Shown piece by piece: positions 23,101 to 33,866 of a stretch of 64,000 nucleotides of DNA. The translations under genes and the position numbers were made by a program. The notes under the pieces are model-generated. The model did no database searches and was not told the origin of the DNA. It worked only from the letters and a program-made list of their open reading frames with translations. This DNA is from Peromyscus leucopus (Eukaryota > Chordata > Mammalia > Rodentia > Cricetidae), in the NCBI RefSeq assembly GCF_004664715.2, contig NC_051068.1:129476716-129540715 (forward strand), in the 5' to 3' direction. How positions within the stretch are numbered: position 1 is the first letter of the stretch; the number at the start of each line of letters is the position of its first letter.

Positions 23101-25821
23101 AAACCCCTAAAGCTGTTCTCACATCACAGCACTGATCCTCTTTTTCTCATAGCTGGAGTGCACAATGGTGCTCTACCAACCCAGGAGAAATTTCAGCTTG
23201 GCCCCTTCTGGAATATTTTTCCTGCTGTGCTTCATTTTATTAAATCCCACAGTTCTTCAGGGCTTAAATCACATTTTCTCATATAAAAGGTTTTCCTGGG
23301 TCCCACTTAAATTCCTTCACCCAGTCTAGTCTCAGAGTGCCTTGCACTTGCCTGCACAGAATATTTCACAGCTTTTACATGTGACTATTTTTGTGGTTAT
23401 TTGTTTATTATTTGATATCCTCATAAAACTGTAGTTTCCAAAAGGGCAAGGACCATGCTGTCTTACATCTAAATCACTTCATAGTTTCCAAAGTAATGCT
23501 AATCTCCAGAAATTGTGTTTTCTTCTTTCATCCCTTGCACATTGCACAGTAGACATTACAAGAAGGAATCTTTAAAAATAGTATTTTGGAGACATGTGAA
23601 GTTTGGCCTCAGCTGTAGTATTCAGTAAAAATATGGCTTCTGCCTTTGGAAATCCAAGCTGATGAATGCTTGCCTCAGAGTGCTCTTGATGTTTTTGAGC
23701 AGTGTGTGAGCACATTCTAGTCACACTGGTTACCATCACCCTCCAAGCTTTACAATGACAACCTCAGCAGGCTTATCCCTGAACATACATTCTACACATA
23801 ACTTGTATGAAAATTTCCGTAAGTCTTTTATATATTGGAATCCTATTAGCTAACTGACAAATGCACTTTTAGAAAAGAAGTGCAAAATGTTATAATGATT
23901 AATAAGGACTTAATTTATGTTCAAAAGTAATCAGGCACTTTCAAATAATTTAGTAAATATGAAATGAGGTTGACCACCAGTGTAAATTTTAAGGGTGTAT
24001 GGTAAAGTTCTTAGGGAGACTACTTAAATCTTATGAACTAATTAATATCTGTAAAACATAAATAAGAGCACAAAGTAGGTATTGACTTATATCACAATTC
24101 TTTCATGGCATACCCATACAAGTTGTTTAAATTCACTTATGACAGAAAGTATAAAGTAAGATTTATGGGGTCGGTTAGCATTGTTGGTATTATATACAGT
24201 TAAATAAAAAGCTGCCACTGAGTGCCATGTCAATGAAGCTCATCTAATATTCATGTCATGTTCATCCATGTGCCTGAGGAGTCATTTTGATGCAGTCCTA
24301 ATGTGCTGTACATAAAGAAGAATGTGGTGGAGAACAGGGGCCTTGTTGCTTTGTACTCCTCCAGTGATCTCTGATGGATGAGCAGGGCCTTGGCTAAGGC
24401 ATAACCTTGTAGCTGACAGAGGAAAACAGTCACTGTTCCTGGCTACAGTGCCAGACTCTGCCATTTGATTATTTTAAACACAAAATTGCAATGGTTCACT
24501 ACTTACGATAGCACTTCTCATTTACCATCCTGTAAGCAGTCCGTTCTCTGTGGCAATGTTAGCTTTGGCCTCAGATTTCACTATGTATTGTCTACCTCCC
24601 CCAGCTTGATTCACTGATGGACTAATTAGCTGACAATATTCATTTGGCTGTGTTGTAGTTACTGTACTATAGGATGTGCATGATTCTTTTTCTCTGATGA
24701 GGTATTTTAAACTTTTGATTTTGAGAGTCTCTGATGTCTTATTCATATATTTCCTCAGCTTCCGTAAATGTGACTGACCCATGGTAAATGCTGAAGTCTG
24801 CTAGATTTGCTCAGTAAGGACCATCAACACATCAAAACTTCTATTATGGGTTACTTGTGATATTTAGTTAGCTTATTTTACATATCATCATTCAGAATGT
24901 TTTGGGAAAATGAGTATTTAGGAGAGACTTCTATAGCTTGTCAAGAAGATCCTCTTACCAGGTTGACAAGCACTCGGCCTCACTTAAATAACAAATTCTG
25001 TGATGCTTCCCCTGGGTATTATTAGGATTCATCTTTCTATGGTGATTTCACTGAATCCAGTAGAAGCCCACCTCTCTGTGGAGTTTCCATGATCACACTT
25101 CCTCATCTAGATTACAAGAACTTATTTAAAGATCTAACCAAGGCCTTCTCAGAGGTGACAGTCAAGGCATTGCCTCTTCTGGCAGTCTGTCACTGAACCA
25201 GAGGTGGACATGACAGGGTCTCAATGCACAAAGCATTGCTGTCACATTGCCATTTTGGTTTATGAATAAAATAACCCCAAACCTTCTAATAAAGCACTTT
25301 ATTTTCTTATGTGGGAGCACTGCTTAACTACAAAGACAGTGATTTTTTTTTTTTTTTTTAGATTGGCGTTACTTTTTCTAAAGGAAACTGAAAAACAAAT
25401 GAAAACTTTTGTGCTTATTAGGAAACTTTTGTGAGTATTCTTTATGACTTCTTAAACTCTGGTCTCTGATGATGCCAGTACAAGGTCTGAGTGACTCATG
25501 CTGTCATTCATCTGATAGAATCTGCAGTGACAGGGTTCATGCACTCTGCTCTGTAGCTACTGTGTCAAGACAGAAGCATTGGCTACCGGTATCTACTCTT
25601 TCCATTCCTATGAGGACAGTTGTTTTAATAGAAAAGATGGGAAAAAAAAGCAAACTGTAGTTTCATTTTTGTTTCTAGCACCTGCCAATATAACACATCA
25701 TAAGAAGAGGGTTCATCCTTTTTTTCTGCTCCCTCTTACTCTGAATGTGACTAAATATTATCCATCCTTGCTGCAAAGGACTAACCTGTGGCTTTGTATC
25801 AGAGCTGGTTAGTGATAATCT

Positions 25822-25888
25822 TACCTGTCACTATGTAGACCAGGCTGGCCTCTGGGATTAAAGATGTGCACAGCCATGTCTGGTTCCA
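25822..25888 (-). mobile_element. Short B1 fragment, antisense
   Basis: tatgtagaccaggctggcct runs straight into ctgggattaaagatgtgcac, a B1 with an internal deletion, just before the younger B1. Confidence 0.65.
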
Positions 25889-25900
25889 TAATTTACTTTT

Positions 25901-26062
25901 TTTTTTTTTTTTTTTTGATTTTTCGAGACAGGGTTTCTCTGTGTAGCTTTGCGCCTTTCCTGGGACTCACTTGGTAGCCCAGGCTGGCCTCGAACTCACA
26001 GAGATCCGCCTGCCTCTGCCTCCCGAGTGCTGGGATTAAAGGCGTGCGCCACCACCGCCCGG
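25901..26062 (-). mobile_element. Young B1 SINE 33 nt from an Lrrc7 splice donor
   Basis: A nearly consensus cricetid B1 lies in gene orientation, with its head at 26062 and its A-tail (T run on plus) near 25901-25916. The 15-base duplication CCATAATTTACTTTT is exact at 25886-25900 and 26063-26077. The centre contains the cricetid-type aggaaaggcgcaaagctaca. Intact flanks and sequence mark it as the youngest-looking SINE in the window. Confidence 0.93.
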
Positions 26063-26095
26063 CCATAATTTACTTTTATAAAATTATTTACATAC

Positions 26096-26211
26096 CTGTT
26101 ATCACTCAGATTTAAGACTCGCAGCCTCTGCATCTGCCCAATTTCTTCAGGAAGAAATTCTAGTTTATTGGAGCGTAGAGACATAACGGTGACATTCTTA
26201 CAGCTGCCAAT
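26096..26211 (-). CDS. Lrrc7: Lrrc7 coding exon, leucine-rich repeats
   Basis: This 116-nt exon encodes [20 protein letters not shown], then [18 protein letters not shown] and the first two bases of an arginine codon. These are the penultimate leucine-rich repeats of densin. The acceptor is ccacctacag|ATT and the donor GATAACAG|GTATGT. A young B1 SINE begins only 33 nt inside the following intron (see 25901-26062). The reading frame continues open through the intron start into that B1, so a retained-intron form would not stop at once. Confidence 0.95.
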
Positions 26212-26372
26212 CTGTAGGTGGCAAAAGGAAGTAGGTTTACAATGTTGGGCTGCCTATTGTCATTCTTGAAGAATAAACAAAAGTATATTTTGGAAAGGAA
26301 CCACAAAATATGGTTATTCCATATTAGTTTCTCTAGTGTATAAAACAATTTAGGTCACTGATTCTTTCTCCT

Positions 26373-26505
26373 TTTTTGAGACAGTGTCTCACATTGTAGT
26401 CCAGGCTAACCCAAGACTCAATACTGGTCAGGCTGGCCTTAAACTTGAGGTGATCCTCCTGAGCACTGAGGTAGTAGGAATGTGCCACCAAACTTACCCT
26501 AGAGA
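26373..26505 (-). mobile_element. Old B1-like SINE, antisense
   Basis: The plus strand has ttgagacagtgtctcacatt, caggctggccttaaacttga and gtaggaatgtgccaccaaac, a diverged reverse B1. Confidence 0.65.
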
Positions 26506-26776
26506 TTCCTTTACCATTTTAATGTCTCTTACCACATGAAGTACAGTGTATTTATGACTGACACTTTTATAATCTTGCTCTTTACAGTGATATATGCTTT
26601 TAGTTATGACAGTAGCACATATTTCATATTCTTTCAAATATTAAGAATATTTTTTAAATAATGTAAATGTTTAAATGCTTGGTAGCACTGTTGTTTTCAC
26701 AAAGCACATTATTTTTCTACATTATTACCAATATTGCGGTGCTTAAAACAGGGCAGCACATATATTCAGCAGTACT

Positions 26777-26928
26777 GTTTTTTTTTTCGAGACAAGGTTT
26801 CTCTGTGAAACAGTTCTGGCTGTCCTAGAACTCACTCTGTAGACCAGGCTGGCCTTGAACTCACAGAGATCTGCCTGCCTCTGCCTCCTGAGTGCTGGGA
26901 TTAAAGGCATGTACCACCACCTGGTCTT
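26777..26928 (-). mobile_element. B1 SINE, antisense, with target duplication
   Basis: A T run is followed by cgagacaaggtttctctgtg, ccaggctggccttgaactca and gctgggattaaaggcatgta. The flanking AGCAGTACT is repeated at 26768-26776 and 26929-26937. Confidence 0.88.
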
Positions 26929-27148
26929 AGCAGTACTTTTGATAGTTCCTTAAGCAAACCTGATTTTATGTCACATTACATGGTACTTGCCATTTTTACT
27001 AATTTTTGACTCTAAAATAACAATATATTTATTATTATTCTATTATTGTGGAAATTTTTAGTAGAAAGCTTTAGACTGAAAATACACTTTACATTTTTTC
27101 TGGACATTAATAAATAAAATCCAGTTTAGAGATAAAAGAATATCTTCA

Positions 27149-27552
27149 TGATGGGAGAATGTCTTTGTGTATGATGTGAAAAAAATGTTGCTCTGATTGG
27201 TTGATAAATAAAGCCGTTTTGCCTATGGCAAGGCAGCTTATAGGCAGGCAGAAAATCCACAGATCGAACGGAAGAAGAAAGACAGAGCAGAGGAGATGCT
27301 CCCAGCCATGGCCATGAGAAGCAAGATATAAAAGTACCGGTAAGCCACAAACCATGTGGCAAAGTATAGATTTGTAGGAATGGGTTCATTTAAGATATAA
27401 AAACCAGGTAACAGGAAACCTGCCATGGCCATAATTTAAAAACAATATTAGCCTGTGTGTTTATTTGAGTCTAAGTGGCTGCAGGACTGACAGGTGAGAG
27501 AGATTTGTCCTGACTGTGGGCCAGGCAGGACACAGGAAAACTTTCAGCTACA
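27149..27552 (+). mobile_element. Solo LTR, family A, 404 bp
   Basis: It starts TGATGGGAGAATG and ends CTTTCAGCTACA. The 6-bp duplication TCTTCA is exact at 27143-27148 and 27553-27558. It shares the ctctgattggttgataaata block, the accggtaagccac block and the gtgagagagatttgtcctga block with copies at 38589-38965 and 44717-45110. The length of the duplication fits a class II ERV. There is no internal sequence. Confidence 0.9.
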
Positions 27553-27677
27553 TCTTCATGTATCCAGAAACTAAAAAAAGTTATAAGAAACATCAAGCCT
27601 CTCAGACATATTTATAGTAAAACCCATTCTTTTACTTCAGAAGTGGAAATGCAATTATCTTAAGTGCAGTGTAGCTA

Positions 27678-27846
27678 TTTTTTTTTTTTTTTTTTTTTAA
27701 TTTTTCGAGACAGGGTTTCTCTGTGTAGCTTTATGCCTTTCCTGCAACTTGCTCTGTAGACCAGGCTGGCCTTGAACTCACAAAGATCCGCCTGCCTCTG
27801 CCTCCCAAGTGCTGGGATTAAAGGCGTGCGCCACCACCACCAGGCG
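27678..27846 (-). mobile_element. B1 SINE, antisense
   Basis: An 18-base T run then ttttcgagacagggtttctc, ctttatgcctttcctgcaac and gggattaaaggcgtgcgcca. This is a full-length cricetid B1 in gene orientation, with an approximate duplication around tagctatt on both sides. Confidence 0.88.
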
Positions 27847-28128
27847 TGTATAGCTATTCTTAAAAGCAAAATAAATAAATGATTTGAATCACATCCCTTA
27901 GCACTGATTAACATATTTTTTACTATTCTTTACATGCAAATTTTAGTCAATGCAAATTGGATGGAGTTTACCACTCAAAAAAGAAATTAGTATATATCTA
28001 TATAAATGGGCAATGCCTACATATTTTCACAGTTCAACTTATAAATCCACCCTGTGATTGCACTGTTAGGATTTCATTTCAAAACAGAGTCATTGAAAGT
28101 TAATGATAGAAACGAGCTTGCTTCTCAC

Positions 28129-28258
28129 TTCTCTGGGCAACTCTGGGAGGAAATTCTCATCGACTGCTAACGTTCGCAGGCTGTGCAGGTAGCCAATGGT
28201 GGAAGGAAGGGATTCCAGCTCATTGCAGCTGCAGTCAAATTCTTCTAATAAAGATAAG
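28129..28258 (-). CDS. Lrrc7: Lrrc7 coding exon, two leucine-rich repeats
   Basis: This 130-nt exon encodes [20 protein letters not shown] and then [20 protein letters not shown], two leucine-rich repeats. Two acceptors are possible. ttattag at 28243-28244 would lose LSLL, whereas cttctcag|C at 28259 keeps the known NTIGN-LSLLEEF join and the correct phase (one leading base), so 28258 was chosen as the start. The donor is AGAGAA|GTGAGA, after a complete codon. The exon is intact. Confidence 0.95.
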
Positions 28259-30177
28259 CTGAGAAGATATAACACAGTAGTTTTAGATATTCTAAAAGGT
28301 TACACGATAAAGAAAAAGTTTTGAAAAAGCCACATGTCCAAATTCACCAAATATTATTAAAGTAGGATGGCACAATACTATATAAGTCAATCTAGTTAGC
28401 AAGTACAGTGAAATGGATCAAATACCATCACACGCATGGCTGCATTTGCCATTAACTGACCTACTTGAGCTGACACAAAAGATGGTTTGTTTACAACCTA
28501 GATGTCATTGACAGGAGGAGATTTGGAGTGAGCACCTGTAATTGGAGGGGCAGAGGACAAGAGAGAATGAGGGGTAAGCTGCTCTAGATTTTACTAAGCA
28601 CCTTAGAGGTTAGACCCTCAGTAAGAGCCCCCCACAACAACTGTATACGATATCCACCTTTAAAATTCATCTTGCAGATGAGGAAATTGAGGCTTACAGA
28701 GGCTAAGGAATGTTCTTCCAGTCACACAAAGCAGGAAATCTGGGGCTGAAGCAATGACAATACAGCTTGTTGGACTCCATCATCCCACCTGTCAGGCAGG
28801 ACAAGTCCAACATGGAAGTATTTGCCATTTGAATTACACAGTATTATAAAATATACCAAGTTTTACACAATGGCTTAGATTTCAGTGCCTCTTGTAATAA
28901 TGGGCCATTTCCTTTCCAGGATCAGCATGTGAAATGGAATAAGAGGCATTGTCTTCAAATGGGCACAGCTCTTCAGTTTGTTCCGGTCTGCAGCACTGCA
29001 CACGTAGTCATATCAGCCTGTCCTTCGAAAGGAATTGTGGGAATGCACTATGAAATTATCATGAGGAAACAAGATGATTCTATTCCGTTTTGTCATAAGT
29101 TGGAGATAAAGAGGGCCTGGTCCAGTGTAAGTGAGCAATACCGAAGCTGCCACTGATATTTAATGCACCACTAGAGGAAAGGGTTCCATTACAGAAGGAA
29201 AGATGAACTAGTTGGAGTAAGGTTGAGGAATTGTCTTCCTATTTTACACACTGAGACTCATTAGCTTCAATGAGGCTCACTTCAATCACTTAGCCAGCAA
29301 GAACATGAAGCACAGAGCTGAAATCAGTCAGCTTTGTGTCCCAGCTCTGTCCTTTACCAGATGCATGATTGTGAGAGTTCAAAGATTACCACTGCCCCAA
29401 AGACTAAGCTGTTTCATTTACCTCCCAGGCAAAGGGACACACTAGGAAAGAGATGAATAAATTGTGCTCTGAGGATGAAAAGTCACAGACAAGGCAGGCA
29501 GTGAGAGTGGGTACCCAAGACTTACATGGCAGGAATGGCAGAGTGAGTTTAATAGTCTGAGTATAGTTTGGAAGCCAAGCCCAGTCCAGAGTTCAGAAGA
29601 TAGCTGGTGTCTTTCTGTTCAGTGTCATCATGGCCCCTGACCCTACAGGTATATGAGCCTTCCAAGAACCAAAGGTTTCTGTCAAGGACCTAGGGCCATA
29701 TTCTCAGAAAATAGTCACAGAGTTATAGTTTTTTTTTAAAGAAAAAAATAAGCAGTGTATTTAGCTGACTTAAAGGCAATGTTAAACAATTTAAAGAGTT
29801 AGCTGAGATCCCCATTTCTTTCTTTCATATACATGTTCAGAGGTCAGTGTTGAGTGGCAGTAAGGCACCCATCAATTTGAGGGTTTTTTTTGTTATGAAG
29901 CTATCATACTTCAGTAGACAACACTAGACCCTCAACAACACCTTTCAAATCTCAGCAACTTTCTTTTTAACTGCATGGGGCATAGCAGTTTCTTCCATCT
30001 AAAAATCACAATGTGAATAATGATCAGTGTCAGGATTGATGACCAGGCATCACTTTTGAGGTCCCACTGTGACCAGCCATGTGCCTTTGTGGTAAGTTCA
30101 CACACAAATAGCAAAACAGATAGTTCTATTGGTTTCTTGTCTGGCAGCAGTAGGCAGACACTTGGGCAAAATTACTT

Positions 30178-30400
30178 GATTGTTAAAACATTACTACTAG
30201 GGCTGTTTGAAAACTGCTTGTCATTCAAGCATGAGGGTTTGAGTTAAATTCCTGGCACCCACATCAAAAGGTAGGAATTGTGGGTCATACTGGTAATCCT
30301 GGCACTGGTGGTGCAGAAACAGGAGGACACCTTAAGTTTGATGGCCAACCAATCTAGCCTAGTTGGTGAGCTATAGATAATTAAGGGGCCCTGCTTCCAA
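30178..30400 (+). mobile_element. B4/B2-type composite SINE, sense
   Basis: The head is tactagggctgtttgaaaac, then ttgagttaaattcctggcac, then a B1-like gggtcatactggtaatcctg and acaggaggacaccttaagtt. This tRNA-like plus B1-like order is seen in B4 elements. It is worn. Confidence 0.55.
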
Positions 30401-31539
30401 AAACGTGGTGCACAGATTCTGAAGAAGGATACTCAGAGCTGACCTGGTCTTTGTATGAGCATATGGGCTTGCACTACTCCACAAATTTAGTGACATAGGC
30501 ATAATATATATTCCCAACATAAGTGCAGTACAACAGAAACTTCTGGTGCATGGTGGAAATAACTCTGAAACATTTGAATAGAACACAAGTAGAACTATAG
30601 GAGAAATAACTGACCCAGGTCTGTTGACACCATTAGAGAACCTTAGATGGGCTGTTAGAGGCTCTCATGAGGGCAAAGTAACACATATCATAGAGGTGAT
30701 CCAGAAGACGGGATGCTGGTAAGGGACTTTATCTGAGAGGTACTCTCAGAGATATGTCATGACGAGACCACAAAGAATTAAGTTTTGGAAATGGATCCAA
30801 ACTTCTTTAGAAAGACAGTAAACCACTGAGGCAAAGAAAAGATGTTGGCTCATGTGTATCAAACCCATTGGTCAAAATCTTCCTTTAATTCTCAATGTTC
30901 TTAATGCATAATATACTAAGTAAATATTAGACTTACTATTTTCCATTTTCTTAGTATTTAATTTCACAACAGACCTAAAAAAAGAGTTTTTGTTGAAAAG
31001 TCATGCAACAGTGTCAAAATGCATCACTTTTATGGCCCCAGTTATAATGTGATTTATGCTGAGAAATAAGTATTTGATATTCTGATAGTCAGTCAACTCC
31101 TGGCACAGAGCTCCTAAAACTCTTTGTGTGGCCAAAGCCAAAGTGTCTTTTGGATACTAATAAGAAAACTTATGACTGAGGATTCTGGCACAGCTTCAGA
31201 AGAGGGGGAAGGCAATCATGTGATTTTAGGGTTAGAATGTCCAGCCACCCCTGACCTTTGAGAAGGGGAGAAAGGCTGAAGTTGAGCTGTTCACCAAAGC
31301 ACAATGACATAATCAATCATGTTTACCAAATAAAGTCTCAATAAAACCCCAAAAGGATATGTTCACAGAGCTTCCAACTGCTGACTGTATGAAGCTATTG
31401 GAAGGAGGTGTGGCAGAGAGGCACTGGGGTTCTGTGTCCCTTTAAAAATATCTTTCCTTGCAAGCCTTCTCATGTGGCTGTTCATCTGTGCCCTTGCAAT
31501 ATAACTTACAACTCTTTCCCAATTTCTCTGAGCCATTCA

Positions 31540-31618
31540 AAAAAAAAAAAACCAAACAAACCAAAAAAGCAAAACCAAAACCACCAAAACAAAACAAAAA
31601 AATAACAAACAAACAAAG
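31540..31618. repeat. A-rich (CAAAA)n-like simple tract
   Basis: About 80 bases of A runs broken by C or CC, such as accaaacaaaccaaaaaagc. It could be a relic SINE or L1 tail, but no body was recognised in front of it. Confidence 0.75.
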
Positions 31619-33150
31619 AAGCATGACAACAGTGAAAACAGTGGACACAAGGAGTGAATTCCAAGAGCTCCCTGTTCATAAGTCATTATTCAGGGTTTGT
31701 GATTGATCCCTAGTAGGAGGGCAGTCTTGTGGGACTGAGCCCTTATCTGTGTCTTATGATTCTAACTAAAGATATATGGGTCTGAATTGAGTTCTTGTAG
31801 CACCACAATCTGGGTCCTCTAACAGTTGAAGAACTATTTGGTGTGGCAAGAGACCACACATTCCAGTCAACATTCCTGTTCTGTGTTGTGTGTTCAGACA
31901 GAATACAGAAGCAAAAGCACTTTCCCCCCTATACAGGGCCATGCTATCATGCAACTGAAGTCTTTCTTTATTAAAAAGATTCTTTACCCCATGCAATGGA
32001 CAGAATGAATTAAGAGCCTGGCAGTTATTTGGGATCTTTGGGTTATGAATTAGAGCTGGTGAGGACAAATACTTATTTTTCAATGATCTCTGAAATTTCC
32101 AAGTTTTAAACCCATAACATATAAAGGCAGCTTGTTTTTATTAATGATTATCTGGTTAAAATCACTAAAGGTGTTTTAATACAGCCTCTTGTATAAAATC
32201 AGTTACCCATTTTTTATTAGGTACCACTGATATTAATAAAAATGAATTATAAAGAACAGACAGAATAGAGAACAGATAAGAGGCCCACCTGCCCTCAGAA
32301 CCCTCCCACACACCCAGTTCAGAGCTGAAACCCTGACACTCCTTCCCACCTACTCCCACTGCCATGCCCCAGCCCCTACACAGGCAGATACTTGCTGATC
32401 AGGTACATCACACTGGCTGCCAGAAATATAGACCACAAAAATCAGAAGACCAAAGAGGAAAGAGAGACCAAGGAACAAAATACCCATTCAGTAAAGACAA
32501 ACTCAAAAATCAGCACCTAGACCTATATTCATCCCAAACCCAGATGCCTAGATGTCAGTGTAGGAACACAATCAACAACATCCAAGGTAATATAGCCCCA
32601 CCAGAGCCCAGCTATCCTACAACAGCAAGAACTGAATATTCCAAAACAGCTGAAGCATAAGAAAATGAACTTAAAACCAAGTTGATGATGATGAAAGAGG
32701 TCCTTAAAGAGAAAAATGAATAAATCCCTTAAAAATTCATGAAAACGCAAACAAACAATGGGAAGAAATGAATAAATCCCTTAAAGAAAACTAAGAAAGC
32801 CAAGAAAAAAAATAAACAAACAGGAGAAGGAAATGAATAAAACTGTTCAAAACCTGAAAATGGGAATAGAACAATAAAAAAACACAAACTGAGGGAACCC
32901 TAGAGATGAAAAATCTAGGTAAGCAAATAGGAACTACAGACGCAAGCATCACCAACCAAGTACAAGAGGTAGAAGAGAGAATCTCAGGCATAGAAGATAT
33001 GATAAAAGAAACTGATACATCAGTCAAAGAAAATGTTAAATCTAAAAAATCCTGACCCAAAACATCCAGCAAATCTGGGGCACTTTGGAAAGACCAAACC
33101 TAAGAAGCCTAGAAATAGAAGGAGGAGAAGAATCTTGTCCAAAGCTCAGA

Positions 33151-33182
<32 letters not shown>

Positions 33183-33330
33183 TGGTTTTTTGAGACAGAG
33201 TTTTTCTGTGTAGCTTTGGATCCTGTCCTGGATCTCATTCTGTAGACCAGGCTGGCCTTGAACTCACAGATATCTGTCTGCCCCTGCCTCTCGAGTGTTG
33301 GGATTAAAAGTGTGTACCACCACCACGTAG
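33151..33330 (-). mobile_element. B1 SINE inserted in the L1 ORF1 remnant, antisense
   Basis: A T run, then ttttttgagacagagttttt, ctttggatcctgtcctggat, accaggctggccttgaactc and gggattaaaagtgtgtacca. L1 sequence resumes right after with agaaaatatttttaacgaaa. Confidence 0.9.
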
Positions 33331-33820
33331 CTTCAGAAAATATTTTTAACGAAATCATTGAAGAAAATTTTCATAACCTTAAGAAGGACATGACTATAAA
33401 GATACAAGAAGCTTATAGAATACCAGATAGATTGGATCAAAACACTAAACATATAGAACAACGAAAGATTATTAAAAGCTACAGAGGAAAATGGCTAAGT
33501 AACATATAAAGGTAGACTTATTAGAATTACACTTGACTTCTCAATGGAGACTCTAAAAGCCAGAAGGGCCTAGACAGATGTCTTAGAGACTTTAAGAGAC
33601 CATAGATGCCAGCCAAGACTTATATGTTCAGCAAAACTTTCAATTACCATAGAAGGAGAAAACAAGATATTCCATGACAAAGTCAAATTTAAGCAATATT
33701 TATCCACAAATCCATCCTGATAAAAGGTGCTACAAGGAAAATTCTAACCCAAGGAGGTTAACTACATCCATAAAAACACAGGAAATAAGTAATCTCACAC
33801 CAATAAAACCAAAAGAAGGG

Positions 33821-33821
<1 letters not shown>

Positions 33822-33866
<45 letters not shown>
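33822..33866. repeat. (AC)n microsatellite inside the L1
   Basis: About 44 bases of AC repeat between the ORF1 and ORF2 remnants of the L1. Confidence 0.95.

Larger units (their letters stand above)
22379..26095. other. Lrrc7 intron, 3.7 kb
   Basis: It contains a (TG)n run with attached repeat (22535-22725), a B2-type SINE with a long (CA)n run (22838-23100), a B1 fragment (about 25822-25888) and a young B1 (25901-26062). The middle part, 23100-25820, has no recognisable feature. Confidence 0.8.
26212..28128. other. Lrrc7 intron, 1.9 kb
   Basis: It holds an old B1-like copy (about 26373-26505), a B1 with target duplication (26777-26928), a solo LTR (27149-27552) and another B1 (27678-27846). 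Repeats make up most of it. Confidence 0.85.
28259..32269. other. Lrrc7 22-kb intron, part before the L1
   Basis: One composite SINE (about 30178-30400) and an A-rich simple tract (31540-31618) were recognised. The open frames at 28929-29156 and elsewhere have no recognisable product. The rest shows nothing I can name. Confidence 0.7.

Noticed and set aside
22440..23122. Open frames of Val-Cys or Thr-His repeats
   Set aside because: They are translations of (TG)n and (CA)n microsatellites.
28243..28258. ttattag as acceptor for the 28129 exon
   Set aside because: It would drop LSLL and break the phase with the AA-ending upstream exon; cttctcag at 28259 fits both.
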